Notes under the pieces: generated by a model | Databases searched by the model: none | What the model was told of the DNA's origin: nothing | The model's input: only the letters and a program-made list of their open reading frames with translations | Shown here: positions 18,447-26,360 of the stretch, piece by piece | Layout of the letters: each line of letters begins with the position of its first letter | How positions within the stretch are numbered: position 1 is the stretch's first letter | Program-made: the position numbers and the translations under genes | Source of the DNA: Bacteroidota bacterium | Lineage (GTDB): Bacteria > Bacteroidota > Bacteroidia > Chitinophagales > Saprospiraceae | Assembly: GCA_014190515.1 (NCBI GenBank) | Contig: BJGN01000006.1 | Coordinates: 1 to 49,471 of the forward strand | Reading direction: 5' to 3' | Length of the DNA: 49,471 nucleotides

Positions 18447-19000
18447 TACCACCATAGAAAAGAGGAGTCTTCTGCATAGAGGGTAATTTCCATGTTTACA
18501 AGACCAAGAGAAGAAAAAGAATGGCTTATCCATCTTGGGATAGTCTCATTTTCAAGTTCCCTCCAGGTAATCACCCTTCCTTCTTCTTTTTCGTTTTTAT
18601 ATAAAAGCGGTGCATTAATCCCCTTTTTAGAGAATAAATAAGGGAAGAAATCTATTGAAAATGGTCCTGGAACAACCTTTCTAAAAGATGAAAATCGGTA
18701 GATACTTCTTGTATTGTGCGTAAATAACCATTTTTCAGCATAGATAATCTGGTAGGTCAGGTCGGCATAAAAAATATATTGCTTAGTGTCAGTATTTATA
18801 TAAAGCTTACCTTCTAAAGGTGTTTTTTGTCCTTTTTTGGAAACAAAATGCCCTTTTACCCTTATCCGCAGACATGGCCCATCAACATACAGCGTTTTTG
18901 CTATAGAAATAGCTTGTTTTCTAAGGCTATTTGCTCCAAGGGAATCTAAAAGTATAAAGAAAAATAAGATCCAAAGTAAGGAAGTAGTGATAAGAATCAT
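18446..19000 (-). CDS. Hypothetical exported or membrane-anchored protein
   Basis: A 184-residue protein that I do not recognise. It begins with a hydrophobic stretch (residues 2-19) that could be a signal peptide or anchor, followed by a beta-rich soluble part. The segment from RIRVKGHFVSKKG to GKLYINTDTKQYIFYADL, followed by IIYAEKWLF, loosely resembles the start of LolA-like lipoprotein-carrier folds, but I cannot confirm this. It ends in two tryptophans. It follows the M90-like gene on the same strand with 29 bases between them, so the pair probably forms an operon. No catalytic motif is visible. Confidence 0.6.
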   Translation of the reverse strand: MILITTSLLWILFFFILLDSLGANSLRKQAISIAKTLYVDGPCLRIRVKGHFVSKKGQKTPLEGKLYINTDTKQYIFYADLTYQIIYAEKWLFTHNTRSIYRFSSFRKVVPGPFSIDFFPYLFSKKGINAPLLYKNEKEEGRVITWRELENETIPRWISHSFSSLGLVNMEITLYAEDSSFLWW

Positions 19001-19029
19001 GGTTATTTGTAAAGTAAAAGCTTAAAAAA

Positions 19030-19836
19030 TCATAGATCTTTTGCGTGTAATAAAGAAAAGATATCTGGGAATTTTTCCATCGTTGGTACAGGAAAATAAA
19101 GAAGATGAACGATAACGGCTGGTAATATTTCAATATCTGGCCTCCCAACACATTCAAAAATGCAAGTTTTATCCCAGCCACTTATTTCGGATAACGTATC
19201 CCACCAAGCTTCTTCTCCTTCCGGCCATTTCCTGTCCGCATTTTGCGCTATGTAAATTTTAGACCATTCGTGAGCGGTAACCGGATAATGATTTATCGGA
19301 TTAATATATCCCTGAAATATAGCTTGTGCCGAAAAGAGTAAAACACCGTCCTCTGAAAATGATTCTGAATGATGAAAGTTATTAGGATACTGTGGAGAAG
19401 GAAAAGCCGTAGGATAAATCACTATTTTTTCATAACCGCTAAAAAGAAATTTCTCTTCGTTGAAGGTTAACATAATAGCGGGAATAATGGCCATAAGTTT
19501 GAAATCTTCAGGCAAACTCTCTTCCGATTGGCCTTGAAAATCAATAGCCAGAAGCATAAGAAAACACCTTTGCTCAAAAACTATTTTTTTTTCCGCACTC
19601 AATGCAACATAAAATGGACAACCTGTTAGAAGGATCTGTTTTTGAATATTATCAAGGCCTGGTGTGAATTTTTTATAGTAAAACCAGTCTATCTGAGGTG
19701 AAAGAACATAGATAACGGCTATCAAAATGATAGGAGGTAACATCCATATACCATACAAACCGTCATTTATCCATGAATAATAACCCATAATAAGAAATAT
19801 AATAAAACAAGGAATGAGAAGTATCCTGGATGGCAT
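19030..19836 (-). CDS. M90/MtfA-like membrane protein with altered zinc site
   Basis: A 268-residue protein with two N-terminal membrane spans (about residues 3-20 and 30-46) and a soluble domain. The layout resembles zinc-dependent M90 (MtfA-type) peptidases: a membrane N-terminus, an FEQRCFLML... helix, the ...IVIYPTAFPSPQY strand, and a metal-site region after VLLFSAQAIFQGYINP. Where active members have HEFAH the protein reads HEWSK (residues 189-193). Where they have the distal glutamate in an E-x-FFE-like motif it reads VHLLYF (His244). Two of the expected ligands are therefore missing, and the protein is probably not an active protease. The family assignment is moderate. Confidence 0.55.
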   Translation of the reverse strand: MPSRILLIPCFIIFLIMGYYSWINDGLYGIWMLPPIILIAVIYVLSPQIDWFYYKKFTPGLDNIQKQILLTGCPFYVALSAEKKIVFEQRCFLMLLAIDFQGQSEESLPEDFKLMAIIPAIMLTFNEEKFLFSGYEKIVIYPTAFPSPQYPNNFHHSESFSEDGVLLFSAQAIFQGYINPINHYPVTAHEWSKIYIAQNADRKWPEGEEAWWDTLSEISGWDKTCIFECVGRPDIEILPAVIVHLLYFPVPTMEKFPDIFSLLHAKDL

Positions 19837-19937
19837 CTTTTTTTTGTAAAGATAAGTGGATTCGGATTAGACAAATCTGCTTTTTAAAATATTTGTATTT
19901 TTTTTTGGGAGGATGGTATTTCTTTAAAAAAGAATAC

Positions 19938-19945
19938 TATCTTTG
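19938..19945 (+). promoter_or_regulatory. -7 promoter box upstream of tRNA-Phe and the his leader
   Basis: A perfect TATCTTTG lies 29 bases before the tRNA-Phe gene. No other TAnnTTTG occurs between it and the his leader peptide, so it is the best candidate promoter for both the tRNA and the his operon. The -33 element is weak. Confidence 0.6.
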
Positions 19946-19974
19946 TCCCGCTCAAAAGAAGAGATTAATAGGAA

Positions 19975-20047
19975 GGTATGGTAGCTCAGTTGGTAGAGCA
20001 CAGGACTGAAAATCCTGGTGTCGGCGGTTCAATTCCGCCCCGTACCA
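19975..20047 (+). tRNA. tRNA-Phe (anticodon GAA)
   Basis: This 73-base cloverleaf has all arms paired. The acceptor GGTATGG pairs with CCGTACC (one G-U), and the D arm is GCTC/GAGC. The anticodon stem CAGGA/TCCTG encloses CTGAAAA with anticodon GAA at 20008-20010. The T arm GGCGG/CCGCC has the TTCAATT loop. The discriminator is A and the terminal CCA is not encoded. The T-rich stretch that follows has no hairpin of its own, and the his leader peptide starts 13 bases after the tRNA end. Confidence 0.97.
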
Positions 20048-20060
20048 CAATTTTTTTTAT

Positions 20061-20123
20061 ATGATTAACATAGCGTTTCATATTGGTCATCATCATCACG
20101 TACTACCTTGTAGTGTGGGTTGA
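20061..20123 (+). CDS. Histidine operon leader peptide
   Basis: A short frame ATG...TGA encodes MINIAFHIGHHHHVLPCSVG: five histidines in 20 residues, four of them consecutive (codons 20088-20099). The stop at 20121-20123 falls inside the 5' arm of the antiterminator. It is placed directly before a terminator hairpin and the hisG gene, which is the arrangement of ribosome-mediated attenuation. When charged tRNA-His is short, the ribosome would stall on the histidine run. When it is plentiful, the ribosome would reach the stop and cover the antiterminator arm. There is no Shine-Dalgarno site, as is usual in the phylum. Confidence 0.88.
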   Translation: MINIAFHIGHHHHVLPCSVG

Positions 20124-20182
20124 AACCGGTATAAATGGTTTAAAAGAGGTTTACCCACTCGTGGTTAAACCTCTTTTTTTTT
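20115..20182 (+). promoter_or_regulatory. his operon transcription attenuator (antiterminator/terminator pair)
   Basis: Two mutually exclusive structures are visible. The antiterminator pairs GTGGGT (20115-20120) plus AAACC (20123-20127) with GGTTTACCCAC (20148-20158): 11 base pairs with a two-base bulge. The terminator pairs AAAAGAGGTTTA (20142-20153) with TAAACCTCTTTT (20166-20177), with a small inner stem, and runs into nine T residues (20174-20182). Both use bases 20148-20153, so only one can form. hisG starts 15 bases after the T-tract. A smaller hairpin AAACC/GGTTT (20123-20141) may act in pausing. Confidence 0.88.
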
Positions 20183-20196
20183 GCAATTTTTATCAA

Positions 20197-21057
20197 ATGA
20201 GTGATATGCTTAAGTTAGCGGTACAAAAATCGGGAAGACTTCTTGAGGGTTCTTTAGATTTGTTGAAATCTTGTGGTATCAAAATTGATAATGGAGAAGA
20301 CCGGTTGCGTGTTACGGCCACTCATTTCCCAATGGAGCTTTATTTTTTAAGAAATTCAGATATTCCGCAATACGTTCAGGACGGTATCGCAGATATCGCT
20401 ATTCTCGGAGAAAATACGCTGGTGGAGAAAAATAGGGAGATGGATAAAATTATGCCTCTGGGTTTTTCAAAATGCCGTCTTTCTATTGCCGTACCCAAAG
20501 GGGTGAACTATACGGGCGTGCATTGGCTGGAAGGTAAAAAAATAGCTACTTCCTATCCGCATTCACTGGCAAATTATCTAGATGCCTTAAAGATAAAAGC
20601 TGAAATTCATGAGATTTCCGGCTCTGTAGAAATCGCTCCTAATATTGGTCTCGCCGATGCTATCTGTGATTTGGTGAGCAGTGGTTCCACGCTTTTCAAG
20701 AATAATTTGGTGGAAAAAGACATACTTTTCAAATCAGAAGCTTGGTTGGTATCACACAAAGCTATCTCCCAAGAAAAAAAGGTTTTACTCGATAAATTGA
20801 TATTTAGAATGAAAGCCGTACTTACTGCGGCGAATAATAAATACCTTTTGATGAATGTTCCTAATGATAAAGTAAAAGAAGTGATTGAGCTGCTACCAGG
20901 TATGAAAAGTCCAACCGTTATGCCGCTGGCAGACCAACAATGGAGTTCCGTACATACAGTGATTGGAGAAGATCAGTTTTGGGATATTATTGACAGATTA
21001 AAAGACGCAGGTGCTCAAGGGATTTTAGTTATTCCAATTCAAAAAATGATTCTATGA
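20197..21057 (+). CDS. hisG: ATP phosphoribosyltransferase
   Basis: HisG catalyses the first, feedback-controlled step of histidine synthesis (ATP + PRPP to phosphoribosyl-ATP). From ATG 20197 it is 286 residues, the long form with a C-terminal regulatory ACT-like domain (ending GILVIPIQKMIL). The N-terminus MLKLAVQKSGRL, DIAILGENTL around residue 70, and the PRPP-site segment DLVSSGSTLFKNNL are family features. An in-frame ATG at 20083 would run back through the attenuator and is not the true start. It is first in the operon and sits directly behind the terminator. hisD begins four bases before its stop. Confidence 0.95.
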   Translation: MSDMLKLAVQKSGRLLEGSLDLLKSCGIKIDNGEDRLRVTATHFPMELYFLRNSDIPQYVQDGIADIAILGENTLVEKNREMDKIMPLGFSKCRLSIAVPKGVNYTGVHWLEGKKIATSYPHSLANYLDALKIKAEIHEISGSVEIAPNIGLADAICDLVSSGSTLFKNNLVEKDILFKSEAWLVSHKAISQEKKVLLDKLIFRMKAVLTAANNKYLLMNVPNDKVKEVIELLPGMKSPTVMPLADQQWSSVHTVIGEDQFWDIIDRLKDAGAQGILVIPIQKMIL

Positions 21058-22355
21058 CTTCTTTTATAAAGCACTTTTATGATAATCCACCCAAGGTGGA
21101 ATGGGCAAAAATTCTTGCCAGGCCAAATCCCGGGGGTGCTGATATTTCTGCACTGGTTGCTGATATTCTGGTAGCCGTTAAAGAAAAAGGGGATCAGGCT
21201 ATTGTAGATTTTAATACCCAATTTGATGGATTTGACAGTGTGTCACTTGAAGTGACTGAAGAGGAAATAAAGGAAGCGGTTTTATCATTACCAGAAAATC
21301 TGAAAAAAGCTATACTAAGTGCAGCGGCTAATATTACCGCGTTTCACGAAAAGCAAAATGTAGATCAGGAACCTGTCGAAACTATGCCAGGTGTTTTATG
21401 TTGGCGAAAGAGTGTGCCTATTGAAAAAGTAGGTTTATACATTCCGGGTGGAACGGCGCCTCTGTTTTCAAGTGTACTTATGTTGGGTATTCCAGCTAAA
21501 ATAGCTGGTTGTAGTGAAATAATATTGTGCTCTCCTCCGCAGAAGGACGGAAAAATTCATCCGGCTATTTTATTTGCCGCTCATATTACGGGTATAACCC
21601 GGATATTTAAAACAGGGGGTGCTCAGGCAATCGCCGCTATGGCCTTCGGTACCGAAACCATTCCAGCCGTTTATAAAATAGCCGGACCAGGAAATAGGTA
21701 TGTCACAGAGGCAAAACAATCGGTCACAAAGTTTGGTGTAGCTATTGATATGCCCGCCGGACCAAGTGAGGTGCTGGTTTTTGCTGATGAAGGAGCAAAT
21801 CCTGCCTTTGTGGCTGCCGATTTACTCTCACAGGCTGAACATGGGGAAGATAGTCAGGTTGTGTTGATTTGTCCGGATAAAATGTTTTTTGAAAAGGTGG
21901 ATATTGAAATTGGTAAGCAATTAACCTTCTTGCCAAGAATGGAAATTGCAAAAAAAGCCCTTCAAAATAGTGTGGCCATCGCTGTAAATGATGCTGCCAT
22001 AGCGATGGATTTAATAAATGATTATGCGCCAGAACATTTGATCATAGCGTTCCGAAACCCAATCGATTTTGTGAATGATATCAGGAATGCTGGATCTGTA
22101 TTTCTTGGTGATTACACCCCTGAAGCGGTAGGTGATTATGCTTCGGGTACTAATCATACTTTGCCAACCAATGGTTTTGCCCGCGCTTTTAGCGGAGTTT
22201 CTGTTGATTCTTTTATAAAAAAGATTACTTTTCAACAAGTTAGCCAATCTGGATTAACTACATTGGGGCCAATCGTTATGACTATGGCGGAAGCTGAACG
22301 GCTCGAAGCCCATAAGCAAGCAGTTTCAATCAGACTTGATAATCTTCAATTATGA
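21054..22355 (+). CDS. hisD: Histidinol dehydrogenase
   Basis: HisD is the zinc-dependent enzyme for the last two oxidations, L-histidinol to L-histidine with two NAD. Its 433-residue length is normal. Motifs include VGLYIPGGTAPLFSS, KTGGAQAIAAMAFG, KIAGPGNRYV, DMPAGPSEVLV and the zinc-site segment LLSQAEHG. The end carries the expected NHTLPTNGFARAFSGVSVDSF segment. The start overlaps hisG (ATGA) and the stop overlaps the next gene by four bases, so translation through this stretch is coupled. Confidence 0.96.
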   Translation: MTSFIKHFYDNPPKVEWAKILARPNPGGADISALVADILVAVKEKGDQAIVDFNTQFDGFDSVSLEVTEEEIKEAVLSLPENLKKAILSAAANITAFHEKQNVDQEPVETMPGVLCWRKSVPIEKVGLYIPGGTAPLFSSVLMLGIPAKIAGCSEIILCSPPQKDGKIHPAILFAAHITGITRIFKTGGAQAIAAMAFGTETIPAVYKIAGPGNRYVTEAKQSVTKFGVAIDMPAGPSEVLVFADEGANPAFVAADLLSQAEHGEDSQVVLICPDKMFFEKVDIEIGKQLTFLPRMEIAKKALQNSVAIAVNDAAIAMDLINDYAPEHLIIAFRNPIDFVNDIRNAGSVFLGDYTPEAVGDYASGTNHTLPTNGFARAFSGVSVDSFIKKITFQQVSQSGLTTLGPIVMTMAEAERLEAHKQAVSIRLDNLQL

Positions 22356-23542
22356 GGAATATAGCCTTTTTGTTATTGATTTTTCTCTCTTATTTTTCGC
22401 TTAAGGGCCAGTCGTTCCTTTCAGGGAGAACCTATTATAGCGATAAGGAATATATAGAATATTTCGCTGGAAATATGCCTCTTATTTTGACAGTACCCCA
22501 TGGAGGTTTGTTAGTTCCATCTACTATTCCTAATAGGAATTGTGCTGAATGTGTGACCGTTATGGATACAAATACCCAAGAACTAGGAAGATTAATTGCC
22601 GATGAGATTAAAAAAATTACTGGGGGGAATTGTTTTCCTCATCTTATTATTAATCGCCTGAGACGAACGAAACTTGACGCAAACAGAGATCTTTTTGAGG
22701 CAGCTTTAGATAATCCCGACGCTGTAAATGCTTGGTATGCCTTCCATAAGTTTATTGATTCTGCCAAAATGATGGTCGCCAATCAGTTTCAACGAGGCTT
22801 ATTGATAGACCTTCACGGTCACGGTCATGCCATTCAAAGACTGGAATTGGGTTATTTACTCTCTGCTTCCAATCTTAGAAGTGGGAATAATTTTCTGAAC
22901 AGCCAGGTGGCTATAGAAAATAGTAGTATCAGGCATTTAGCCTCAAATAATAAAAATGAATACCGTCACGCTGAATTGTTGAATGGTCAGGAGAGTTTGG
23001 GTGGATTTTTTGAAACAGAACGTTATACCGCAGTGCCTGGCCCCGCAGATATTGCACCAAGAAGTGGGGAGGATTATTTTTCCGGAGGATACAATACAGA
23101 GAGACATGGCTCGGTGGATAGTGGAAAAATAGATGCTATACAAATTGAATGTAATTTTAAAGGGGTAAGGGATTCAGAAATAGCTCTCCAGTTTTTTGCT
23201 GAAGCTACAGCTAATGCATTGGTTAAATTTTTAAAAACTCACTATTTTGGTAAAGATGGATTTTCATGTCCTACTTCTATAACCAGTAATTTTGAAAAAA
23301 ATACGGAGTTATCTTTTAGCGTATTTCCTAATCCCGCCTGCGAATCGGTCACGTTGAATTTACCTTCTCCGGGTACGCTGCGAATGTATAACGCAACCGG
23401 GCAGGTTTTAAATGAATTTTCTTTTCTCAAGGATGGCGAATATGCTCTTCCTTTAGCGTTTATTGATAAGTTTGTTCTTCTTCAATTTATTGGTAAAGAT
23501 GGATCAGGTGCTTCCATGAAACTTATACGTCAATGTTATTGA
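22352..23542 (+). CDS. Secreted N-formylglutamate amidohydrolase-like protein with T9SS tail
   Basis: A 396-residue protein embedded in the his operon. It has a signal peptide (residues 1-20, ...LKGQS). The catalytic-type domain, about residues 35-300, carries VPHGG, a RTKLDANRDLFEA segment, DLHGHGH and IQIECNF, in the order seen in N-formylglutamate amidohydrolase (FGase) zinc hydrolases. Residues from about 318 form a T9SS sorting domain with FPNP and a LRMYNATGQVL strand, so it should be exported to the surface. It overlaps hisD by four bases and hisC by ten. The family fit is good. The substrate is unknown, since a surface enzyme is unlikely to act in intracellular histidine degradation. 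Confidence 0.85.
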   Translation: MRNIAFLLLIFLSYFSLKGQSFLSGRTYYSDKEYIEYFAGNMPLILTVPHGGLLVPSTIPNRNCAECVTVMDTNTQELGRLIADEIKKITGGNCFPHLIINRLRRTKLDANRDLFEAALDNPDAVNAWYAFHKFIDSAKMMVANQFQRGLLIDLHGHGHAIQRLELGYLLSASNLRSGNNFLNSQVAIENSSIRHLASNNKNEYRHAELLNGQESLGGFFETERYTAVPGPADIAPRSGEDYFSGGYNTERHGSVDSGKIDAIQIECNFKGVRDSEIALQFFAEATANALVKFLKTHYFGKDGFSCPTSITSNFEKNTELSFSVFPNPACESVTLNLPSPGTLRMYNATGQVLNEFSFLKDGEYALPLAFIDKFVLLQFIGKDGSGASMKLIRQCY

Positions 23543-24597
23543 ATAAATTAGACTTCAACCGCCTGGTGCGCGCAAATATTCTTAAGCTCACTCCTTATTC
23601 GTCGGCAAGGGGAGAGTTCAAAGGTTCTGCCTCCGTTTTTTTGGATGCGAATGAAAATCCTTTCGATTCTGGGTATAATCGATATCCTGATCCGCTGCAA
23701 TTAACCCTAAAAGATAAAATTAGTGCCCTTTGGCATGTTCCCGTCCATTCTATTTTTCTAGGAAATGGAAGTGATGAACCTATTGATTTACTCGTTCGTC
23801 TTTTCTGTGAACCAGGCTTAGATCATATCATTATAACTCCTCCCACCTACGGAATGTATCGTGTCGCCGCTGATATTGCGGGGGTTGAAGTCAAAGAAAT
23901 AAATCTTCTCACTGATTTTCAACTTCCCGTTAAGAATATACTCGAACAGGCAAATGAACACAGTAAAATCCTATTCTTATGCAGCCCCAATAATCCAACG
24001 GGGAACCTTTTAAATAAGGAGGATATTATTCAGATTATCCATCATTTTCCGGGTATTGTAGTACTCGATGAAGCCTACACCGACTTTGCAGAGAATACCA
24101 GCTTCCTTCCGGAGCTCTCTAATTTTCCAAATTTGGTCATCCTCCAGACGTTCTCTAAAGCATGGGGCCTTGCTGCTATTCGATTGGGAATGGCCTTCGC
24201 TTCTATGGAAATTATAGATTTGCTCAATAAGATTAAATCTCCCTACAATCTAAATATTTTAACTATAGATTTTATCCTTCGTCAACTTGACTTTTTAAAG
24301 GAAAAAAATGACGCAGTGGACATTTTAGTAAAGGAAAGACACCTGCTGATAGAACATTTTAAGTCTTTTACCTTTATAAACAAAGTAAATCGTTCCGACG
24401 CTAATTTTATCCTCATTCAGTTAGATGACGCAGATGGACTTTACCAATTTCTTGTTTCTAAAGGCATTATCGTGAGAAATAGGTCAAACATGCCACTTTG
24501 CGAGGGAGGATTAAGAATTACCGTAGGTACAACGCTGGAAAATAATAATCTTTTAGCGTCCATGAGCGAATGGGCCAGTTTAAAATCTTTATCATGA
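23533..24597 (+). CDS. hisC: Histidinol-phosphate aminotransferase
   Basis: HisC transfers an amino group from glutamate to imidazole-acetol phosphate, using PLP. The 354-residue class I/II aminotransferase has the [11 protein letters not shown] substrate loop, [30 protein letters not shown] and the PLP lysine in [14 protein letters not shown]. The C-terminal arginine segment is GGLRITVGT. The chosen ATG lies inside the upstream gene's last codons (ten-base overlap), and a TTG at 23539 is an alternative. Its stop shares bases with the hisB ATG. Confidence 0.95.
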   Translation: MLLNKLDFNRLVRANILKLTPYSSARGEFKGSASVFLDANENPFDSGYNRYPDPLQLTLKDKISALWHVPVHSIFLGNGSDEPIDLLVRLFCEPGLDHIIITPPTYGMYRVAADIAGVEVKEINLLTDFQLPVKNILEQANEHSKILFLCSPNNPTGNLLNKEDIIQIIHHFPGIVVLDEAYTDFAENTSFLPELSNFPNLVILQTFSKAWGLAAIRLGMAFASMEIIDLLNKIKSPYNLNILTIDFILRQLDFLKEKNDAVDILVKERHLLIEHFKSFTFINKVNRSDANFILIQLDDADGLYQFLVSKGIIVRNRSNMPLCEGGLRITVGTTLENNNLLASMSEWASLKSLS

Positions 24598-25730
24598 AAA
24601 GAGTTTTATTTATAGATAGGGACGGAACATTAGTGTTTGAACCTGCTGATTATCAAATAGATAGTAAGGAAAAAGTTTCCTTTTTACCTGCCGTTTTTGC
24701 TTCATTGGCGCGTATTTGTAAAGAAACTGATTTTGAATTGGTTATGGTGACCAATCAGGATGGATTAGGCACAGATTCCTTCCCGGAAAATACTTTTTGG
24801 CCAGCTCATGAATTCATTTTAGATGCCTTTAAGAAGGAGTCGGTTGTTTTCAGTGAAGTTTATATCGACAAATCTTTCCCTCACGAAAATGCTCCCACCC
24901 GGAAACCCAGGCTTGGCATGCTGCAAAAGTATTTGTCCAATGAGTATGATCTTAAAAATTCCTGGGTCATCGGTGATCGATTAACCGATATGGAATTGGC
25001 CTATAATCTTGGTGCAAAAGGTATTTTTATCACAAGCAATGAGGAACTAGGTGTACAGGAGGTAGGTCGGGATATGACCGATATTAATAAAGTGATTGCC
25101 CTGAAAACGAGAGATTGGAATGAAATGGCATCCTTTTTATGTCAACAAAGAGGGCCAGTCACCTTATCAAGAAAGACCCTGGAAACAGATATTTTCGTAA
25201 GTCTTAATCTCGATGGTGCAGGTAATTATAATCATCAAACCGGATTGGGTTTCTTTAATCACATGTTGGATCAATTGGCTAAACACAGTGGAATAGATTT
25301 ATCTGTAACCGTTTCTGGTGATTTACATATTGATGAACATCATACTATAGAAGATACCGCCCTTGCTCTGGGCGCCGCATTTAAAAAGGCATTGGGGGAT
25401 AAAAGAGGTATTGAAAGATACGGTTTTTTTATTTTACCTATGGATGATGCTTTGGCTCAGGTGGCCATAGATTTTAGTGGAAGATCCTGGTTGGTGTGGA
25501 ATGCCTCTTTTCTAAGGGAAAAAGTAGGCGATTTTCCAACGGAAATGGTGTATCATTTCTTTAAATCCTTTTCTGATGCCGCAGCTTGCAATATTAATAT
25601 TGCGGTGAGTGGGGAAAATGAACACCATAAAATAGAGGCACTTTTCAAATCTTTTGCCAAAGCTATAAAAATGGCAGTGAAAAAAGACCCGGAAAACCAT
25701 GCGTTACCTTCCACAAAGGGTTTGATTTAA
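24594..25730 (+). CDS. hisB: Bifunctional histidinol-phosphatase/imidazoleglycerol-phosphate dehydratase
   Basis: A 378-residue fused HisB performing two non-adjacent steps. The N-terminal half is a HAD phosphatase with the [10 protein letters not shown] nucleophile motif, a metal-binding Cys/His-type loop reduced to [12 protein letters not shown], and [10 protein letters not shown]. The C-terminal half from about residue 190 is the dehydratase with [25 protein letters not shown] and the late EHHKIEA histidine motif. The start at 24594 (ATGA overlap with hisC) is preferred to an ATG eight codons upstream. Fused HisB is common in Bacteroidota. Confidence 0.95.
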   Translation: MKRVLFIDRDGTLVFEPADYQIDSKEKVSFLPAVFASLARICKETDFELVMVTNQDGLGTDSFPENTFWPAHEFILDAFKKESVVFSEVYIDKSFPHENAPTRKPRLGMLQKYLSNEYDLKNSWVIGDRLTDMELAYNLGAKGIFITSNEELGVQEVGRDMTDINKVIALKTRDWNEMASFLCQQRGPVTLSRKTLETDIFVSLNLDGAGNYNHQTGLGFFNHMLDQLAKHSGIDLSVTVSGDLHIDEHHTIEDTALALGAAFKKALGDKRGIERYGFFILPMDDALAQVAIDFSGRSWLVWNASFLREKVGDFPTEMVYHFFKSFSDAAACNINIAVSGENEHHKIEALFKSFAKAIKMAVKKDPENHALPSTKGLI

Positions 25731-25739
25731 ATTGATTTT

Positions 25740-26339
25740 ATGAGTCAGCAAATTGCCGTTATTCAATATAATGCAGGAAATATACACTCCGTATTATCCG
25801 CTTTACATCGACTTGGTTTCAAGGGTATCCTTACCGATAATCCGGAGATTATTCAATCTTCCGACAAAGTTATTTTTCCCGGAGTGGGTGAGGCCAGGTC
25901 AACTATGAATCATTTAAGGGGAAAAGGTTTGGATGAGATTATTAAAAACTTAACCCAACCGGTCCTTGGAATTTGTTTGGGAATGCAACTTCTATGTAAA
26001 CATTCAGAGGAAAATGACACAGATTGTTTGGGAATTATTCCCCTTGAAGTGAAAAAATTTATTCCCCAACAGAGGGAAAATGTTCCCCATGTCGGTTGGA
26101 ATACCCTGCTGAATACCCAAAATATACTCTTTGATGGACTTCCTGAAAATTCTTTTGCCTATTTTGTGCATAGTTACTATGCAACGTTGGGGTCTGAAAC
26201 CATAGCACAAACTGATTATATTTTTCCTTTTAGTGCAGCGGTCCAAAAAGATAATTTTTACGCAACGCAGTTCCATCCCGAAAAATCCGGATGGGTTGGA
26301 GAAAAAATTCTTAATAATTTCTTAAATATCGCTCCCTAA
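25740..26339 (+). CDS. hisH: Imidazole glycerol phosphate synthase, glutamine amidotransferase subunit
   Basis: HisH hydrolyses glutamine and passes ammonia to HisF. The 199-residue class I amidotransferase has IQYNAGNIHSV, the oxyanion segment FPGVGEARSTM, the catalytic cysteine in GICLGMQLL and the His-Glu pair in FHPEKSG. It follows hisB after nine bases. Its obligate partner hisF is not in this window and must be elsewhere in the genome for the enzyme to work. Confidence 0.95.
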   Translation: MSQQIAVIQYNAGNIHSVLSALHRLGFKGILTDNPEIIQSSDKVIFPGVGEARSTMNHLRGKGLDEIIKNLTQPVLGICLGMQLLCKHSEENDTDCLGIIPLEVKKFIPQQRENVPHVGWNTLLNTQNILFDGLPENSFAYFVHSYYATLGSETIAQTDYIFPFSAAVQKDNFYATQFHPEKSGWVGEKILNNFLNIAP

Positions 26340-26360
26340 TTCATTTCTTAAATTGTATGT

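Noticed and set aside
20083-20196. In-frame upstream extension of hisG from ATG 20083
   Set aside because: It would run through the leader peptide and terminator hairpin in another frame, and it has no HisG family match before residue 39. The start at 20197 fits the family.
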